Positions 28,818 to 38,427 are shown, counted from the stretch's first letter. The stretch is DNA of 64,000 nucleotides from an uncultured Campylobacterales bacterium (GCA_947494995.1 CANLWY010000006.1:124001-188000), one strand, 5' to 3'. Made by a program: numbers and translations. The notes: generated by a model from the sequence alone, not told the origin.

Positions 28818-29195
28818 TTAATATTCTTTTTCGACAAATTCATTATCTGTACAATTTATACATATATGATAGTCGCTATTTATAGATGATATTTCACTTT
28901 GTATAATTTCGTCAAAATCTATTATACTATTTTCTATCTCTATTATTAACTCTTCATTATCAGAGTTAGATTTATAAATACCATCACTTACTAGAAAATT
29001 TAACTTTTCATTCAAAGTGATTGTATCATTTTCACCGCATCTTGCACACTGTACAGTTGTGTTCCCTGTAAGATTTGCGTCAATTTTGACTAAAGATGGC
29101 GATATTTTACAAAAAGTACCTTCAATTTTAACTGAATCGTAATCAGTTTGAAACTCTTTTTGAGTTTGGGGTACTTTTCTTAGCTCTATTTTCAT
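28818..29195 (-). CDS. yceD: YceD/DUF177 family protein
   Basis: A 125-residue protein in the usual place before rpmF. It has the family C-x-x-C pair C-A-R-C near residue 50 and a second pair C-I-N-C near 113, possibly a zinc site, and an acidic D-F-D-E-I-I-Q-S-E segment near 90. YceD is required for normal 23S rRNA levels in some bacteria. The assignment rests on context and the cysteine pattern. Confidence 0.8.
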   Translation of the reverse strand: MKIELRKVPQTQKEFQTDYDSVKIEGTFCKISPSLVKIDANLTGNTTVQCARCGENDTITLNEKLNFLVSDGIYKSNSDNEELIIEIENSIIDFDEIIQSEISSINSDYHICINCTDNEFVEKEY

Positions 29196-29214
29196 GTGAA
29201 AATCTAGTTAATTC

Positions 29215-29628
29215 TTAGCAAATTTCTCTTGCTGCAAAGAAAAAGTTAATTTCGATTGCTGCATTTTCTAAAGAATCAGAACCGTGAACTGCGTTAGCAT
29301 CAATAGATTCAGCAAAATCAGCTCTAATTGTACCAGCTGCTGCTTCTTTAGGGTTTGTAGCACCCATTAAGTCTCTATTTTTTGCCATTGCGTTTTCACC
29401 TTCTAAAACTGAAACTACAACTGGTCCAGAGATCATGAATTCAACTAATTCACCAAAAAAAGGTCTTTCAGCGTGCACTGCGTAGAATGCTTCTGCGTCA
29501 GCTTTGCTTAATTGAATTTTTTTTGTAGCTGCAATTCTTAATCCATTTGATTCAAATCTGTCTAAGATTTTACCAACAACGTTTTTTGCTACTGCATCAG
29601 GTTTAATGATTGATAGTGTTTGTTCCAT
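29215..29628 (-). CDS. ndk: Nucleoside-diphosphate kinase
   Basis: A 137-residue kinase that balances nucleoside triphosphate pools. It begins [12 protein letters not shown] and has the active-site His in N-A-V-H-G-S-D-S near residue 118. Full-length and typical. Confidence 0.97.
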   Translation of the reverse strand: MEQTLSIIKPDAVAKNVVGKILDRFESNGLRIAATKKIQLSKADAEAFYAVHAERPFFGELVEFMISGPVVVSVLEGENAMAKNRDLMGATNPKEAAAGTIRADFAESIDANAVHGSDSLENAAIEINFFFAAREIC

Positions 29629-29682
29629 AGGTATGTTTTCCTCATTTTATTTTTAAGCCGCGGATTATACCTAAAAAAATAA

Positions 29683-29719
29683 AAAAAGGCAAGTAGTTAT
29701 AAAAACCACTTGCCTTTTT
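29683..29719 (-). terminator. Terminator downstream of the ferredoxin gene
   Basis: A 16-bp stem with one mismatch, AAAAAGGCAAGTAGTT with AACCACTTGCCTTTTT, with A and T runs on both sides. It lies between the ferredoxin stop and the ndk start on the minus strand. Confidence 0.75.
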
Positions 29720-29743
29720 AGTATTTATTTAATATTTTAAATA

Positions 29744-30001
29744 TTAGTCTTCAACAACAGGTTGTCCGTCAACTGCACCTTCAGTTGATGGATTATCCCA
29801 TACAATACAACCTTCAGTTGGACATGCTTCTGCACATGCTGGTTCGTCATTATCTCCTACACACTCTGTACAAGTTTCAGGGTTAACATAGTAGATATCT
29901 TCTCCTGTTGGGTTTTCATCATTATCAACAATTGATTCTGTTGGACACTCATCTAAACATGCGTCACAGTTAATACAAATATCAGTAATTTTTACTGCCA
30001 T
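29744..30001 (-). CDS. 2[4Fe-4S] ferredoxin (Alvin-type)
   Basis: An 85-residue acidic ferredoxin. Cluster motif 1 is C-x2-C-x2-C-x3-C-P near residues 9-20. Cluster motif 2 is C-x2-C-x8-C-x3-C-P, the eight-residue insertion that marks the Allochromatium vinosum/YfhL type with unusually low-potential clusters. It carries electrons for radical SAM, sulfite/nitrite or 2-oxoacid enzymes; the partner cannot be read here. TAAGGAGTT precedes the ATG. Confidence 0.92.
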   Translation of the reverse strand: MAVKITDICINCDACLDECPTESIVDNDENPTGEDIYYVNPETCTECVGDNDEPACAEACPTEGCIVWDNPSTEGAVDGQPVVED

Positions 30002-30164
30002 TCTAACTCCTTATAATATTTTAGAAACTTTAACACATAAAAAGTTAAAATTAACTTTAAATATAACATATGTCATTAATCAATAAGAAAACCCTATTTA
30101 TGGGCTTTAGAATGATGAAAATAATAACGATTATCACCAATTTGAGCTTATTTATACTTTTTAA

Positions 30165-30184
30165 TAAAGGAAAAAAATTATCCT
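30165..30184 (+). promoter_or_regulatory. 20-bp element shared with the first peroxiredoxin gene
   Basis: TAAAGGAAAAAAATTATCCT is identical to the element at 12557-12576 and has the same orientation to a peroxiredoxin gene, 114 bp upstream of its ATG. A -10 TATAAT follows at 30252-30257. It lies in the 297-bp gap between the divergent ferredoxin and peroxiredoxin genes, where no other gene is seen. Confidence 0.55.
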
Positions 30185-30251
30185 AAAATAAATTCTCTCT
30201 TAAATTTTTTAATTTGTATAAAAAGGTCTATTTTTTTTAAAAAATTTATAC

Positions 30252-30257
30252 TATAAT
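30252..30257 (+). promoter_or_regulatory. -10 box for the second peroxiredoxin gene
   Basis: TATAAT followed by TACAC, 41 bp before the ATG, in a very AT-rich tract without a clear -35. This suits the promoter style of Campylobacterota. Confidence 0.5.
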
Positions 30258-30298
30258 TACACTTTTAAAACAAAACTTATTATAAAAAAGGAAATTAC

Positions 30299-30895
30299 AT
30301 GTTAGTAACAAAAAAAGCTCCAGATTTTACAGCAACAGCTGTACTTGCAGATGGTCAAATCGTTGAAGATTTTAATTTATATGATAATATTGGTGAAAAG
30401 GGTGCGGTTTTATTTTTCTACCCATTAGACTTTACTTTTGTTTGTCCTTCTGAAATCATTGCTTTCTCAAAAAGAATTGAAGAGTTTACTTCAAGAGGTG
30501 TTAATGTAATTGGTGTTTCTGTTGACTCACAATTTTCACACTTTGCATGGAGAGAAACTGCTGTTGAAAATGGTGGTATTGGAAGAATTAAATATCCACT
30601 AGTTGCTGACCTTTCTAAACAAATTTCAAAAGATTATGATGTATTATTTGGTGAAGCTGTTGCATTAAGAGGTTCTTTCTTAATTGATGCAGATGGAACT
30701 GTTAGACATGCAGTTATCAATGACCTACCATTAGGAAGAAATATTGATGAGATGATTAGAATGGTTGATACAATGTTATTTACAAATGAGCATGGTGAAG
30801 TTTGTCCTGCAGGATGGAACAAAGGTGATGAAGGTATGAAGCCTAATACTGAAGGTGTTGCTGAATACTTAGAGAAAAACGCTGAAGCTCTATAA
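30299..30895 (+). CDS. ahpC: 2-Cys peroxiredoxin (AhpC/TsaA type), copy 2
   Basis: A 198-residue typical 2-Cys peroxiredoxin with peroxidatic Cys49 (D-F-T-F-V-C-P-S-E) and resolving Cys169 (E-V-C-P-A-G-W). It is about 85 percent identical to the copy at 11876-12472 by hand alignment, with most changes in the surface segment 60-100. It stands alone with its own promoter and terminator, unlike copy 1, which leads the trxA-dps-katG cluster. AAAAAGGAAATTAC precedes the ATG. Confidence 0.95.
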   Translation: MLVTKKAPDFTATAVLADGQIVEDFNLYDNIGEKGAVLFFYPLDFTFVCPSEIIAFSKRIEEFTSRGVNVIGVSVDSQFSHFAWRETAVENGGIGRIKYPLVADLSKQISKDYDVLFGEAVALRGSFLIDADGTVRHAVINDLPLGRNIDEMIRMVDTMLFTNEHGEVCPAGWNKGDEGMKPNTEGVAEYLEKNAEAL

Positions 30896-30916
30896 TATAT
30901 AAGAACTGATTTATTT

Positions 30917-30947
30917 AAAGGTGCCAATGTTTTGGCACCTTTTTTTA
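30917..30947 (+). terminator. Intrinsic terminator of the second peroxiredoxin gene
   Basis: AAAGGTGCCAA pairs with TTGGCACCTTT around a TGTT loop and runs into a T-tract. A textbook rho-independent terminator 21 bp after the stop. Confidence 0.9.
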
Positions 30948-31078
30948 TATACTTAATTTAATTTCTTGACTTTTTTTTAAATAAAGACTAAAATTACACT
31001 ACTTAAAAAATACTAAACAAAAAAAACTACAAAAAACTACATAACTTATATGTAAATCAAAAAAGGCAAAACATACTT

Positions 31079-32416
31079 ATGGAAGAGTCAAAAACTCAAA
31101 CTAAACCTCGAAAAAATTCAAATGGTAATAGCAGAAAAGCTAGAACTCATATACCAGTTGAAGGTTATAAAATTGAACAATTAAGAGAACTTCCTCTAGA
31201 AGATCTACTTAAAATAGCTAAACAGTTAGATGTTGAAAATCCACAAGAGTTGAAAAGACAAGACTTAATGTTTAACATTTTGAAATGTCAAGTTGATCAA
31301 GGTGGATTTATTCTATTTACTGGAATTCTTGAAATCAAAGATGGTGGATTTGGATTCTTAAGAGCTATTGATGGAAATTTTTCAGATACATCAAATGATT
31401 CATATGTATCTGCAACACAAATTAGAAAATTTGCACTAAGAACTGGAGATATTGTTTCTGGGCAAGTTAGACCTCCAAATAAAGAGAGCGAAAAGTATAA
31501 TGCACTTTTAAAAATTGAGGCAATTAACTATTTACCAATTAATGAATCAAAAAATAGACCGCTATTTGATAACTTAACACCTCTTTACTCTACTGAGAGA
31601 TTTACTTTTGAGTATGACCAAAACAGAATGACAGGAAGAATGCTTGATCTTTTTGCTCCAATGGGTAAAGGTCAAAGGGGACTTATCGTTGCACCTCCTA
31701 AAACTGGTAAAACAGAGTTATTAAAAGATTTAGCTCATGGAATTAGTAGAAATCATCCTGAAACACATTTAATGGTTTTATTAATTGATGAAAGACCTGA
31801 AGAGGTAACTGATATGCAAAGATCAGTAAAAGGTGAAGTTTATTCATCTACTTTTGATTTACCTGCACAAAACCATGTAAGAGTTGCTGAGATTGTGATT
31901 GAAAAAGCAAAAAGACTTGTTGAGATGAAAAAAGATGTAGTTATTTTACTTGATTCTATTACAAGATTAGCTAGAGCATATAATACTGTTACACCTTCTT
32001 CTGGTAAGGTTTTATCAGGTGGTGTTGATGCAAATGCTTTACATAAACCAAAAAGATTCTTTGGTGCTGCTAGAAATATTGAAGAGGGTGGTTCTTTAAC
32101 TATTATCTCTACTGCACTTATTGAAACTGGTTCAAAAATGGATGAAGTTATTTTTGAAGAGTTCAAGGGAACTGGTAACTCAGAAGTCGTACTTTCTAGA
32201 AATGCTGCTAATAGAAGAGTTTATCCTGCACTTGATATTATTAAGTCTGGTACTAGAAAAGAAGAGTTATTATTATCTCCAGATATCTTACAAAAAACTT
32301 GGATTCTTAGAAATGCAATTTCATCTATGGATGAAGTTGAAGCTCTTAAATTCTTATATTCAAAAATGCAAAAGACAAAAAACAACGAAGATTTCTTTGC
32401 CTCAATGAATGAATAG
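31079..32416 (+). CDS. rho: Transcription termination factor Rho
   Basis: A 445-residue Rho helicase. A basic N-terminal extension of about 25 residues precedes the Rho_N domain ([12 protein letters not shown]). The RNA-binding cold-shock fold follows (G-F-G-F-L-R near residue 92). Walker A is A-P-P-K-T-G-K-T near 205, Walker B V-V-I-L-L-D-S near 290, and the secondary RNA-binding Q-loop region lies beyond. It ends transcripts lacking strong hairpins. Confidence 0.97.
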   Translation: MEESKTQTKPRKNSNGNSRKARTHIPVEGYKIEQLRELPLEDLLKIAKQLDVENPQELKRQDLMFNILKCQVDQGGFILFTGILEIKDGGFGFLRAIDGNFSDTSNDSYVSATQIRKFALRTGDIVSGQVRPPNKESEKYNALLKIEAINYLPINESKNRPLFDNLTPLYSTERFTFEYDQNRMTGRMLDLFAPMGKGQRGLIVAPPKTGKTELLKDLAHGISRNHPETHLMVLLIDERPEEVTDMQRSVKGEVYSSTFDLPAQNHVRVAEIVIEKAKRLVEMKKDVVILLDSITRLARAYNTVTPSSGKVLSGGVDANALHKPKRFFGAARNIEEGGSLTIISTALIETGSKMDEVIFEEFKGTGNSEVVLSRNAANRRVYPALDIIKSGTRKEELLLSPDILQKTWILRNAISSMDEVEALKFLYSKMQKTKNNEDFFASMNE

Positions 32417-32422
32417 TTTTTG

Positions 32423-32456
32423 TGAACTTCTGTGAAATACAGAAGTTCATTATTTC
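32423..32456 (+). terminator. Terminator after rho
   Basis: TGAACTTCTGT (32423-32433) pairs perfectly with ACAGAAGTTCA (32439-32449) around a 5-nt loop, beginning 7 bp after the rho stop, with a T-rich tract after it. Confidence 0.75.
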
Positions 32457-32659
32457 TCTTTTTTCTCTTAAAAATTTAAATCATATTTTATAAAACTATT
32501 ATATAAAAAGCTTTTTTAAGACAGTAAACACAAGTAGATTAATCAAGTTTATTTTAATCACTATTCTTAAACTTAGCAAAAAATTGCAAATAAATTACCT
32601 ATTTAATTTAAAATTTATTCGTTTTTATATAGTATTCAAAAACTTTTAAGGACTTATAT

Positions 32660-33616
32660 ATGATTAGTATTGAAAATTTACATAAATACTATGGTGATAT
32701 AAAAGTTTTAAATGACATCTCAATTGATATTAAAAAAGGTGAGATTTTTGCAATTGTTGGTCACAGTGGTGCAGGAAAATCTACACTTTTAAGATGTATA
32801 AATGGACTAGAAGAGTATGGTGATGGTTCATTAAAAGTTAATGACAAAGAGATTAAAACTTTAAATAAAAATGAATTAAGAGAGTTTAGAAAAAACATTG
32901 GAATGATTTTTCAACACTTTTCATTAATTCAGAGAAAAACAGTATATGAAAATGTTGCATTACCATTAGAATTATGGGGATATGACAAAGATTATATTGA
33001 TATTAAAGTTAACGAGTTATTAGCCCTAGTAGGTTTGGACAATAAACTAGACTCATACCCAAAAGAGTTAAGTGGAGGACAAAAACAAAGAGTTGCGATT
33101 GCAAGAGCTTTGACTTTAGACCCTGATGTTTTACTTTCAGATGAAGCAACATCAGCGCTGGATCCAAATACTACAACATCGATTTTGAATCTATTAAAAG
33201 AGATTAATGAAAAACTAAATATTACAATAGTTTTAGTAACTCATGAAATGGAAGTGGTAAAACAAATTGCCCAAAAGGCACTTTTACTTGAACATGGAAA
33301 CATTATTGGTTTTGATGATACTGAAGAGCTATTTTTAAAACCAGATGAAAAAATGAAACATTTTTTAGGTGAAAATGAAGTTGTACCTCATGATGGAGTG
33401 AATATCAAACTCTATTTCCCTAAAGATAATGCTTATCAGTCGTTTATAACAAAAATGGCAAGAGAGTTAAATATGGATTTCAATATAGTATGGGGAAAAC
33501 TTGAAGAGATAAATACTCATATTGTAGGAAATATGGTTATTAATATAAAAGAAGAAGAGAAGGTAGTTGTAACAAACTATATAAAAGAGCATGACATCAT
33601 TTGGGAGGTATTATAA
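32660..33616 (+). CDS. metN: Methionine ABC transporter ATP-binding protein MetN
   Basis: A 318-residue ABC ATPase. Walker A is G-H-S-G-A-G-K-S-T near residue 35, the Q-loop is in M-I-F-Q-H-F, the signature L-S-G-G-Q-K-Q-R near 140, and Walker B V-L-L-S-D-E-A near 160. The C-terminal 90 residues form the NIL domain that binds methionine and inhibits uptake. No SAM-dependent riboswitch was seen in the 200-bp leader. First gene of metNIQ; AAGGA precedes the ATG. Confidence 0.93.
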   Translation: MISIENLHKYYGDIKVLNDISIDIKKGEIFAIVGHSGAGKSTLLRCINGLEEYGDGSLKVNDKEIKTLNKNELREFRKNIGMIFQHFSLIQRKTVYENVALPLELWGYDKDYIDIKVNELLALVGLDNKLDSYPKELSGGQKQRVAIARALTLDPDVLLSDEATSALDPNTTTSILNLLKEINEKLNITIVLVTHEMEVVKQIAQKALLLEHGNIIGFDDTEELFLKPDEKMKHFLGENEVVPHDGVNIKLYFPKDNAYQSFITKMARELNMDFNIVWGKLEEINTHIVGNMVINIKEEEKVVVTNYIKEHDIIWEVL

Positions 33617-34254
33617 TGATTGATATTTTATTGCCTGCACTTGGACAGACTGTTTATATGTCATTTGTTTCTACTTTTTTTGCAGTTGTAATTGGATTTT
33701 TCCTTGCAATTGTTTTAATTTTAACTTCAAAAGGTGGATTAAGAGAAAATCTAAAAATATATTCTATTTTAGATGTTATTATAAATACACTAAGGTCTTT
33801 TCCTTTTATTATATTAATGATTGTCTTATTCCCTCTTACTAAGTTTTTAATTGGAAAGAGTATTGGAACAACAGCTGCGATTATTCCACTTACTATTGGG
33901 GCTGCTCCTTTTATTGCAAGAATTATTGAGAGTGCATTTAAAGAAGTAGACCAGGGAGTAATTGAAGCTGCAAAGTCATTTGGTGCTAGTGATTGGCAGA
34001 TTATATTTAAAGTAATGCTTGTAGAGGCCTTACCTGCAATAATTTCAGCTATTACACTTACACTTATTACTGTTATTGGTTTTTCTGCAATGGCAGGAGC
34101 TGTTGGTGGTGGAGGTTTAGGAGATGTAGCTATTAAATATGGATATTACAGATTCCAAACAGAAACTATGATTTATACTGTACTTATTTTAATTGCACTT
34201 GTTCAAGTGTGCCAAAGTGCAGGAGATTATTTATATAAAATTACAAAAAAATAA
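33616..34254 (+). CDS. metI: Methionine ABC transporter permease MetI
   Basis: A 212-residue permease with five membrane segments and the EAA loop E-A-A-K-S-F-G-A-S near residue 120 that docks onto MetN. The ATG at 33616 shares a base with the metN stop (TAATG) and has GGGAGG in front; a TTG at 33601 would place the start before that site, so 33616 is preferred. Confidence 0.93.
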   Translation: MIDILLPALGQTVYMSFVSTFFAVVIGFFLAIVLILTSKGGLRENLKIYSILDVIINTLRSFPFIILMIVLFPLTKFLIGKSIGTTAAIIPLTIGAAPFIARIIESAFKEVDQGVIEAAKSFGASDWQIIFKVMLVEALPAIISAITLTLITVIGFSAMAGAVGGGGLGDVAIKYGYYRFQTETMIYTVLILIALVQVCQSAGDYLYKITKK

Positions 34255-34263
34255 AGGATATGC

Positions 34264-35088
34264 ATGATTAAAAATATTTTAAAATTTGCTGTTGCAGGTG
34301 CTGTTGCACTTGGACTTACTGCTTGTGTTGGTGGGGAAGAAAAAAAAGCTGAAGCTGTAAAGGCAGAGCCAAAGAAAACTGCTATTAAAGTTGGAGCTAC
34401 TCCAGTTCCTCATTCTGAGATTTTAGCTGTTGCTAAACCACTTTTAAAAGCAAAGGGGTATGATTTAGAGATTGTTGAGTTTACTGATTATGTTACTCCA
34501 AATATTGCAGTTGACGAAGGTGAGTTAGATGCTAACTTTTTTCAGCATTTACCATATTTAAATCAGTTTAATAAAAATAAAAATACAAATATTGTTAAAA
34601 CTGTTAATGTACACTTAGAACCAATGGGATTATACTCTAATAAAATCAAAGATATTTCAGAGCTTGCTGATGGCGCAACAATTGCTGTACCAAATGACCC
34701 AACAAATGGAAGTAGAGCACTTGATATTTTAGTTAAGCAAGGATTATTAAAGTTTAAAGATGTAGAGTTTAAAACGGCAATTGATATTGTTGAAAACCCT
34801 AGAAATTTAAAAATCAAAGAGTTAGATGCTCCACAATTGCCAAGAGTTATTGATGAAGTAGATGCAGCAATTATTAACACTAACTATGCATTAGCAGCTA
34901 ATTTAAACCCATTAAAAGATGCACTTGTAATTGAGTCTAAAGATTCTCCATATGCAAATATTATTGCAGTAAAAGCTGGAAACGAAAACAAAGAGTATAT
35001 TAAAGCTTTAAATGAAGTATTAAACTCTGCAGAGATTAAAAAGTTTATTTTAGAGAACTATAAAGGTGCTATCGTAGAAGCATTTTAA
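34264..35088 (+). CDS. metQ: Methionine-binding lipoprotein MetQ
   Basis: A 274-residue NlpA-family binding protein. The signal ends in the lipobox L-G-L-T-A-C, with lipidated Cys21. The mature part starts after a charged linker with I-K-V-G-A-T-P-V-P-H-S-E-I-L and contains V-E-F-T-D-Y-V-T-P-N, the usual MetQ ligand-pocket region, and Y-S-N-K-I-K. It captures methionine in the periplasm for MetNI. Last gene of the operon, 9 bp after metI. Confidence 0.93.
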   Translation: MIKNILKFAVAGAVALGLTACVGGEEKKAEAVKAEPKKTAIKVGATPVPHSEILAVAKPLLKAKGYDLEIVEFTDYVTPNIAVDEGELDANFFQHLPYLNQFNKNKNTNIVKTVNVHLEPMGLYSNKIKDISELADGATIAVPNDPTNGSRALDILVKQGLLKFKDVEFKTAIDIVENPRNLKIKELDAPQLPRVIDEVDAAIINTNYALAANLNPLKDALVIESKDSPYANIIAVKAGNENKEYIKALNEVLNSAEIKKFILENYKGAIVEAF

Positions 35089-35104
35089 TTAGTATAATTA
35101 AAAA

Positions 35105-35131
35105 AGGCTATTTGGTTTTTTCAAATAGCCT
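35105..35131. terminator. Terminator of the metNIQ operon
   Basis: AGGCTATTTG and CAAATAGCCT pair around a T-rich loop, flanked by A-run on the left. It lies between metQ and the convergent UDG-like gene. Confidence 0.65.
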
Positions 35132-35134
35132 CTA

Positions 35135-35797
35135 CTAAAATTCTGTAAAGACTTCTTTGTACTGTTCTACTCTAAAAGTAAAAGTAGAGTAGCTTTTATC
35201 CTCTTGTTTTCTTTTTTTGTAGTATTCATTTGCTCCAATACTTCTATTTGCTGCATTTGATGGAGAGGTTAATGAAATAGTTTTTATAACTCTATTATCG
35301 TATTCAAACTCATGAATCTTTGGGATTTTATTTGAAACTTCTTTTAGTTTTATATTCTGCTTTTTAAGTATCTGTCTTAAAAAATATTCTGGGCCATTTT
35401 TTGAATTACCACCAGTAAAAACTAAAGTCTCTATTTGTTTGTATCTTTTAATGTAAGCTAGGATATCTCTTAAGTTTACTTCACTCATACCTAAATCACT
35501 AGCATCTATTTTCTCTCTTTTACAAGAATCTACAATATCACAAATACCTATTTGGTTTTTTATTAAAAACTCTTTTCTCATATTGGTAGCTTCTTTTGAT
35601 TGATTGTAAATTAAATTTAAAGAAAATATTTCATCTAAGCATTTCCATAAAAGTCCATCTTGTGAACCATAGCAAAAGTCAACGTCATTTTCTTTGAACT
35701 CTTTTGTACAAAATCTTGGAGGAGGTAAGGTTCCAATTATTACCCTTTTTGTATCTTCTTTGAAAAACGGCTCGTAAGGGTGAAAGTGATGAAACAA
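35135..35797 (-). CDS. Uracil-DNA glycosylase superfamily-like protein
   Basis: A 220-residue protein that seems to follow the UDG superfamily plan. An early I-I-G-T-L-P-P-P (motif-1 position) is followed by Y-G-S-Q-D-G-L-L-W near residue 43, V-F-T-G-G-N near 125 and a late L-T-S-P-S-N-A-A-N-R-S near 177, comparable to the motif-2 loop (H-P-S-P or L-P-S-P-S) of UDG. The usual catalytic Asp/Asn of motif 1 is not obvious, so activity on uracil is uncertain. Its role could be repair of mismatched or deaminated bases. It stands alone between metQ and murI. Confidence 0.55.
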   Translation of the reverse strand: MFHHFHPYEPFFKEDTKRVIIGTLPPPRFCTKEFKENDVDFCYGSQDGLLWKCLDEIFSLNLIYNQSKEATNMRKEFLIKNQIGICDIVDSCKREKIDASDLGMSEVNLRDILAYIKRYKQIETLVFTGGNSKNGPEYFLRQILKKQNIKLKEVSNKIPKIHEFEYDNRVIKTISLTSPSNAANRSIGANEYYKKRKQEDKSYSTFTFRVEQYKEVFTEF

Positions 35798-35885
35798 AAA
35801 AATCCTTTTTTAAAGTATAAATGATTTTAACATATTAGTTATAACTTTTTAGATATAATCTTACGAATTTAAATAAAGGTTTTAT

Positions 35886-36683
35886 TTGAAAGTTGGTGTG
35901 TTTGATTCTGGGCTTGGTGGTTTAACAATTGTTGATGCAATTTCAAAATCTTTCCAAGGAGCACAGGTTTTTTATATTGCAGATACTTTATTTGCACCAT
36001 ATGGAGAAAAAAGTAGAGAACAGATTTTAAAACATAGTTTAGATGTAGCAAACTATTTAATTAAAACACATGAAATAGATGCATTGGTTGTTGCTTGTAA
36101 TACGGCTACTTCAGCAGCTATTAAAACTTTACGAGCATCTTTTCCAAGGCTTATAGTAATTGGAACTGAACCTGGTATAAAGCCAGCTATGCAAATAACA
36201 TCTTCAAAAAATATTGGAGTTTTAGCAACTCCTGCCACACTAAGTGGTGAAAAATATCAACTTTTATTAAATGACCTTTCAAAAGAACATGATGTAAAAG
36301 TGCATGAATCAGCTTGTGCAGGATTGGTAAATCAAATTGAAAATGGAAGAATAGAAGATAAGCAAACCTTTAAAATGCTTCAAAAATGGTTAGAACCAAT
36401 GAAACTTAATAGTGTAGATACTATAGTTTTAGGATGTACGCATTATCCTTTAATTTCGAAAATTATAAAAGATATTATGGGAGCTGAGACAATGTTAATT
36501 GAAACAGGTAGTGCAATTGCAAAAAGATTGAAAATTTTAAGTTCACAAAATGGACATACAAAACAAGGCAGTTTAGAAATAACTGTTTTTTATACAGGTG
36601 AAATAAAAAAAGATATGATAAATATGATTTTAAACAGATGGACTGATGGCGGAAAAATTGAAGTAAGGGATACCTATGAGTGA
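35886..36683 (+). CDS. murI: Glutamate racemase
   Basis: A 265-residue racemase making D-glutamate for peptidoglycan. F-D-S-G-L-G-G-L is at the start. The two catalytic cysteines lie in V-V-A-C-N-T-A-T near residue 70 and V-L-G-C-T-H-Y-P-L near 180. The start is TTG at 35886, with AAAGG six bases upstream; no in-frame ATG fits the conserved N-terminus. It overlaps dnaX by 8 bp. Confidence 0.95.
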   Translation: MKVGVFDSGLGGLTIVDAISKSFQGAQVFYIADTLFAPYGEKSREQILKHSLDVANYLIKTHEIDALVVACNTATSAAIKTLRASFPRLIVIGTEPGIKPAMQITSSKNIGVLATPATLSGEKYQLLLNDLSKEHDVKVHESACAGLVNQIENGRIEDKQTFKMLQKWLEPMKLNSVDTIVLGCTHYPLISKIIKDIMGAETMLIETGSAIAKRLKILSSQNGHTKQGSLEITVFYTGEIKKDMINMILNRWTDGGKIEVRDTYE

Positions 36684-38427
36684 GAATCAAGCGTTAGAGA
36701 AAAAAGTATTAGCATTAAAATATAGACCAAAAAGATTTGAAGATTTAGTAGGACAAAGTACGATTTCTCAAACCCTTTCATTAGCGTTAGATTCAAATAG
36801 ATTATCTCATGCATATCTTTTTAGTGGACTTCGAGGAAGTGGTAAAACAAGTACAGCGAGGATTATGGCAAAAGCTTTATTATGTTCTGATGGTCCAACA
36901 TCAAGACCTTGTGAAACTTGTGAAAACTGTCAAAGTGCAAATACAAATAGACATCTAGATATTATAGAAATGGATGCTGCTTCAAACAGAGGTATTGATG
37001 ATATTAAAGATTTAATAGAACATACAAAATATAAACCAAGCTCTGCACGTTTTAAAGTATTTATTATCGATGAAGTCCATATGCTTACTCCACAAGCTTT
37101 TAATGCTTTACTTAAAACACTTGAAGAACCTCCAGGTTTTGTAAAGTTTATTTTAGCTACAACAGATCCATTAAAGCTTCCAGCTACAATATTAAGTAGA
37201 ACACAACATTTTAGATTTAATAAAATTGCAAAACAAGATGTTTTACATCATCTTTCTCATATTTTAAATGAAGAGAATATAGATTTTGAAACACCAGCAC
37301 TTGAAATTTTAACAAGAAGTGGTCAAGGAAGTCTAAGAGATACTTTGACTTTACTTGATCAAGCAATAATCTTTTCAAAAGGAAAAGTTACAACTACCTC
37401 AGTTGTTGAAATGTTAGGTTTAATTGAACCAAAGCTTATGGATAATCTTTTTGATATAATTTTAAAAAAAGAAGACTTTGTTGAAATTGTTAAAGAGTTA
37501 GAAAATTATGAAATATCACAAGTTTGTGATGAAATGACAATTTATCTAAAACAGAAAATGCTTGAAAAAGATGTAAAGTTTGACTTACTTCTTTTTGATA
37601 GATTTTTTAGAATATTAAGTGATGCAAAACATTTACTTTCAATGAATTCTGATGGCGGTTTTGTTCTTATTTTAACTTTATCAAAAATGATAGAAGCAAC
37701 AAATTTAAAATCAATTGAAGATATTATAAATCAAGTTGAACAAGTAGAAGTTAAGCCTGTTATGAAGGAAGCAATTTCAATACAAAAAGTAATTGACCAT
37801 GCAAAAAATGATGTAAATCATGCATATGATGATGAAATTGTAGTTTTAAATAAAGAGTTTCACCAAAATAAGAAGCAAGTAAATGAAGCACTTGAACAAG
37901 CAGTTGAAGTTGAACATGATACGACATTATCAATTGATAGTGTAAATGCAATTCCTACTGTTGAACCTATAGAGATAGTTGAACCCTCAGTTGAAGAAAC
38001 CTTATCAAACCCTTTTTCAACTCCATTTGATGAAACACCTTTTGAACAAGAAATTATACCAAGTGAAATAATAAAAGAAGAACCTAAAGAAGTAATAGCT
38101 GAAGTTAATACAGAAGTTATTGAAGAAATTGTAGAAGAGCCTATTGAAGAAGTCGAAGAGAAACTTAATCCACATAAAGAACTATATAAAAAACTTACAG
38201 CAAAAGTTTATGAAAGAGATGATGAATTAGGAGAGCTTTTTGAAAAAAACTTTATCTTTAATAGGTTTGAAAATAATAAACTAGAGATAGTCTCTTATGC
38301 GCAAGATGAAGAGAGAAAATTCCTTTTTAAATACTTTGGAGTTATAAAAACATTTATTTATGATGTATTTGGAAGTGACATTGAGTTTGATTTTATAAAG
38401 GAAGATCCCTCCACAAAGGGCAAGTAA
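36676..38427 (+). CDS. dnaX: DNA polymerase III gamma/tau subunit, frame interrupted near the 3' end
   Basis: A 583-residue clamp-loader ATPase as read. It has Y-R-P-K-R-F-E-D-L near the start, Walker A L-R-G-S-G-K-T-S-T near residue 52, a zinc finger C-x8-C-x2-C-x2-C near 75, Walker B I-D-E-V-H-M-L near 130, and the Ser-Arg-Thr sensor. An acidic linker of about 120 residues follows, then a folded C-terminal region (F-E-K-N-F-I-F-N-R). The frame ends at TAA 38425-38427 after an unconvincing P-S-T-K-G-K tail. An open frame of 94 codons in the +1 phase continues from 38399 to 38683 and ends in a DnaX-like tail, so either the gene is frameshifted or the ribosome slips here. It overlaps murI by 8 bp. 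Confidence 0.92.
   Translation: MSENQALEKKVLALKYRPKRFEDLVGQSTISQTLSLALDSNRLSHAYLFSGLRGSGKTSTARIMAKALLCSDGPTSRPCETCENCQSANTNRHLDIIEMDAASNRGIDDIKDLIEHTKYKPSSARFKVFIIDEVHMLTPQAFNALLKTLEEPPGFVKFILATTDPLKLPATILSRTQHFRFNKIAKQDVLHHLSHILNEENIDFETPALEILTRSGQGSLRDTLTLLDQAIIFSKGKVTTTSVVEMLGLIEPKLMDNLFDIILKKEDFVEIVKELENYEISQVCDEMTIYLKQKMLEKDVKFDLLLFDRFFRILSDAKHLLSMNSDGGFVLILTLSKMIEATNLKSIEDIINQVEQVEVKPVMKEAISIQKVIDHAKNDVNHAYDDEIVVLNKEFHQNKKQVNEALEQAVEVEHDTTLSIDSVNAIPTVEPIEIVEPSVEETLSNPFSTPFDETPFEQEIIPSEIIKEEPKEVIAEVNTEVIEEIVEEPIEEVEEKLNPHKELYKKLTAKVYERDDELGELFEKNFIFNRFENNKLEIVSYAQDEERKFLFKYFGVIKTFIYDVFGSDIEFDFIKEDPSTKGK

Noticed and set aside
32457-32659. Possible SAM riboswitch before metNIQ
   Set aside because: The leader is AT-rich with no conserved riboswitch helices visible.
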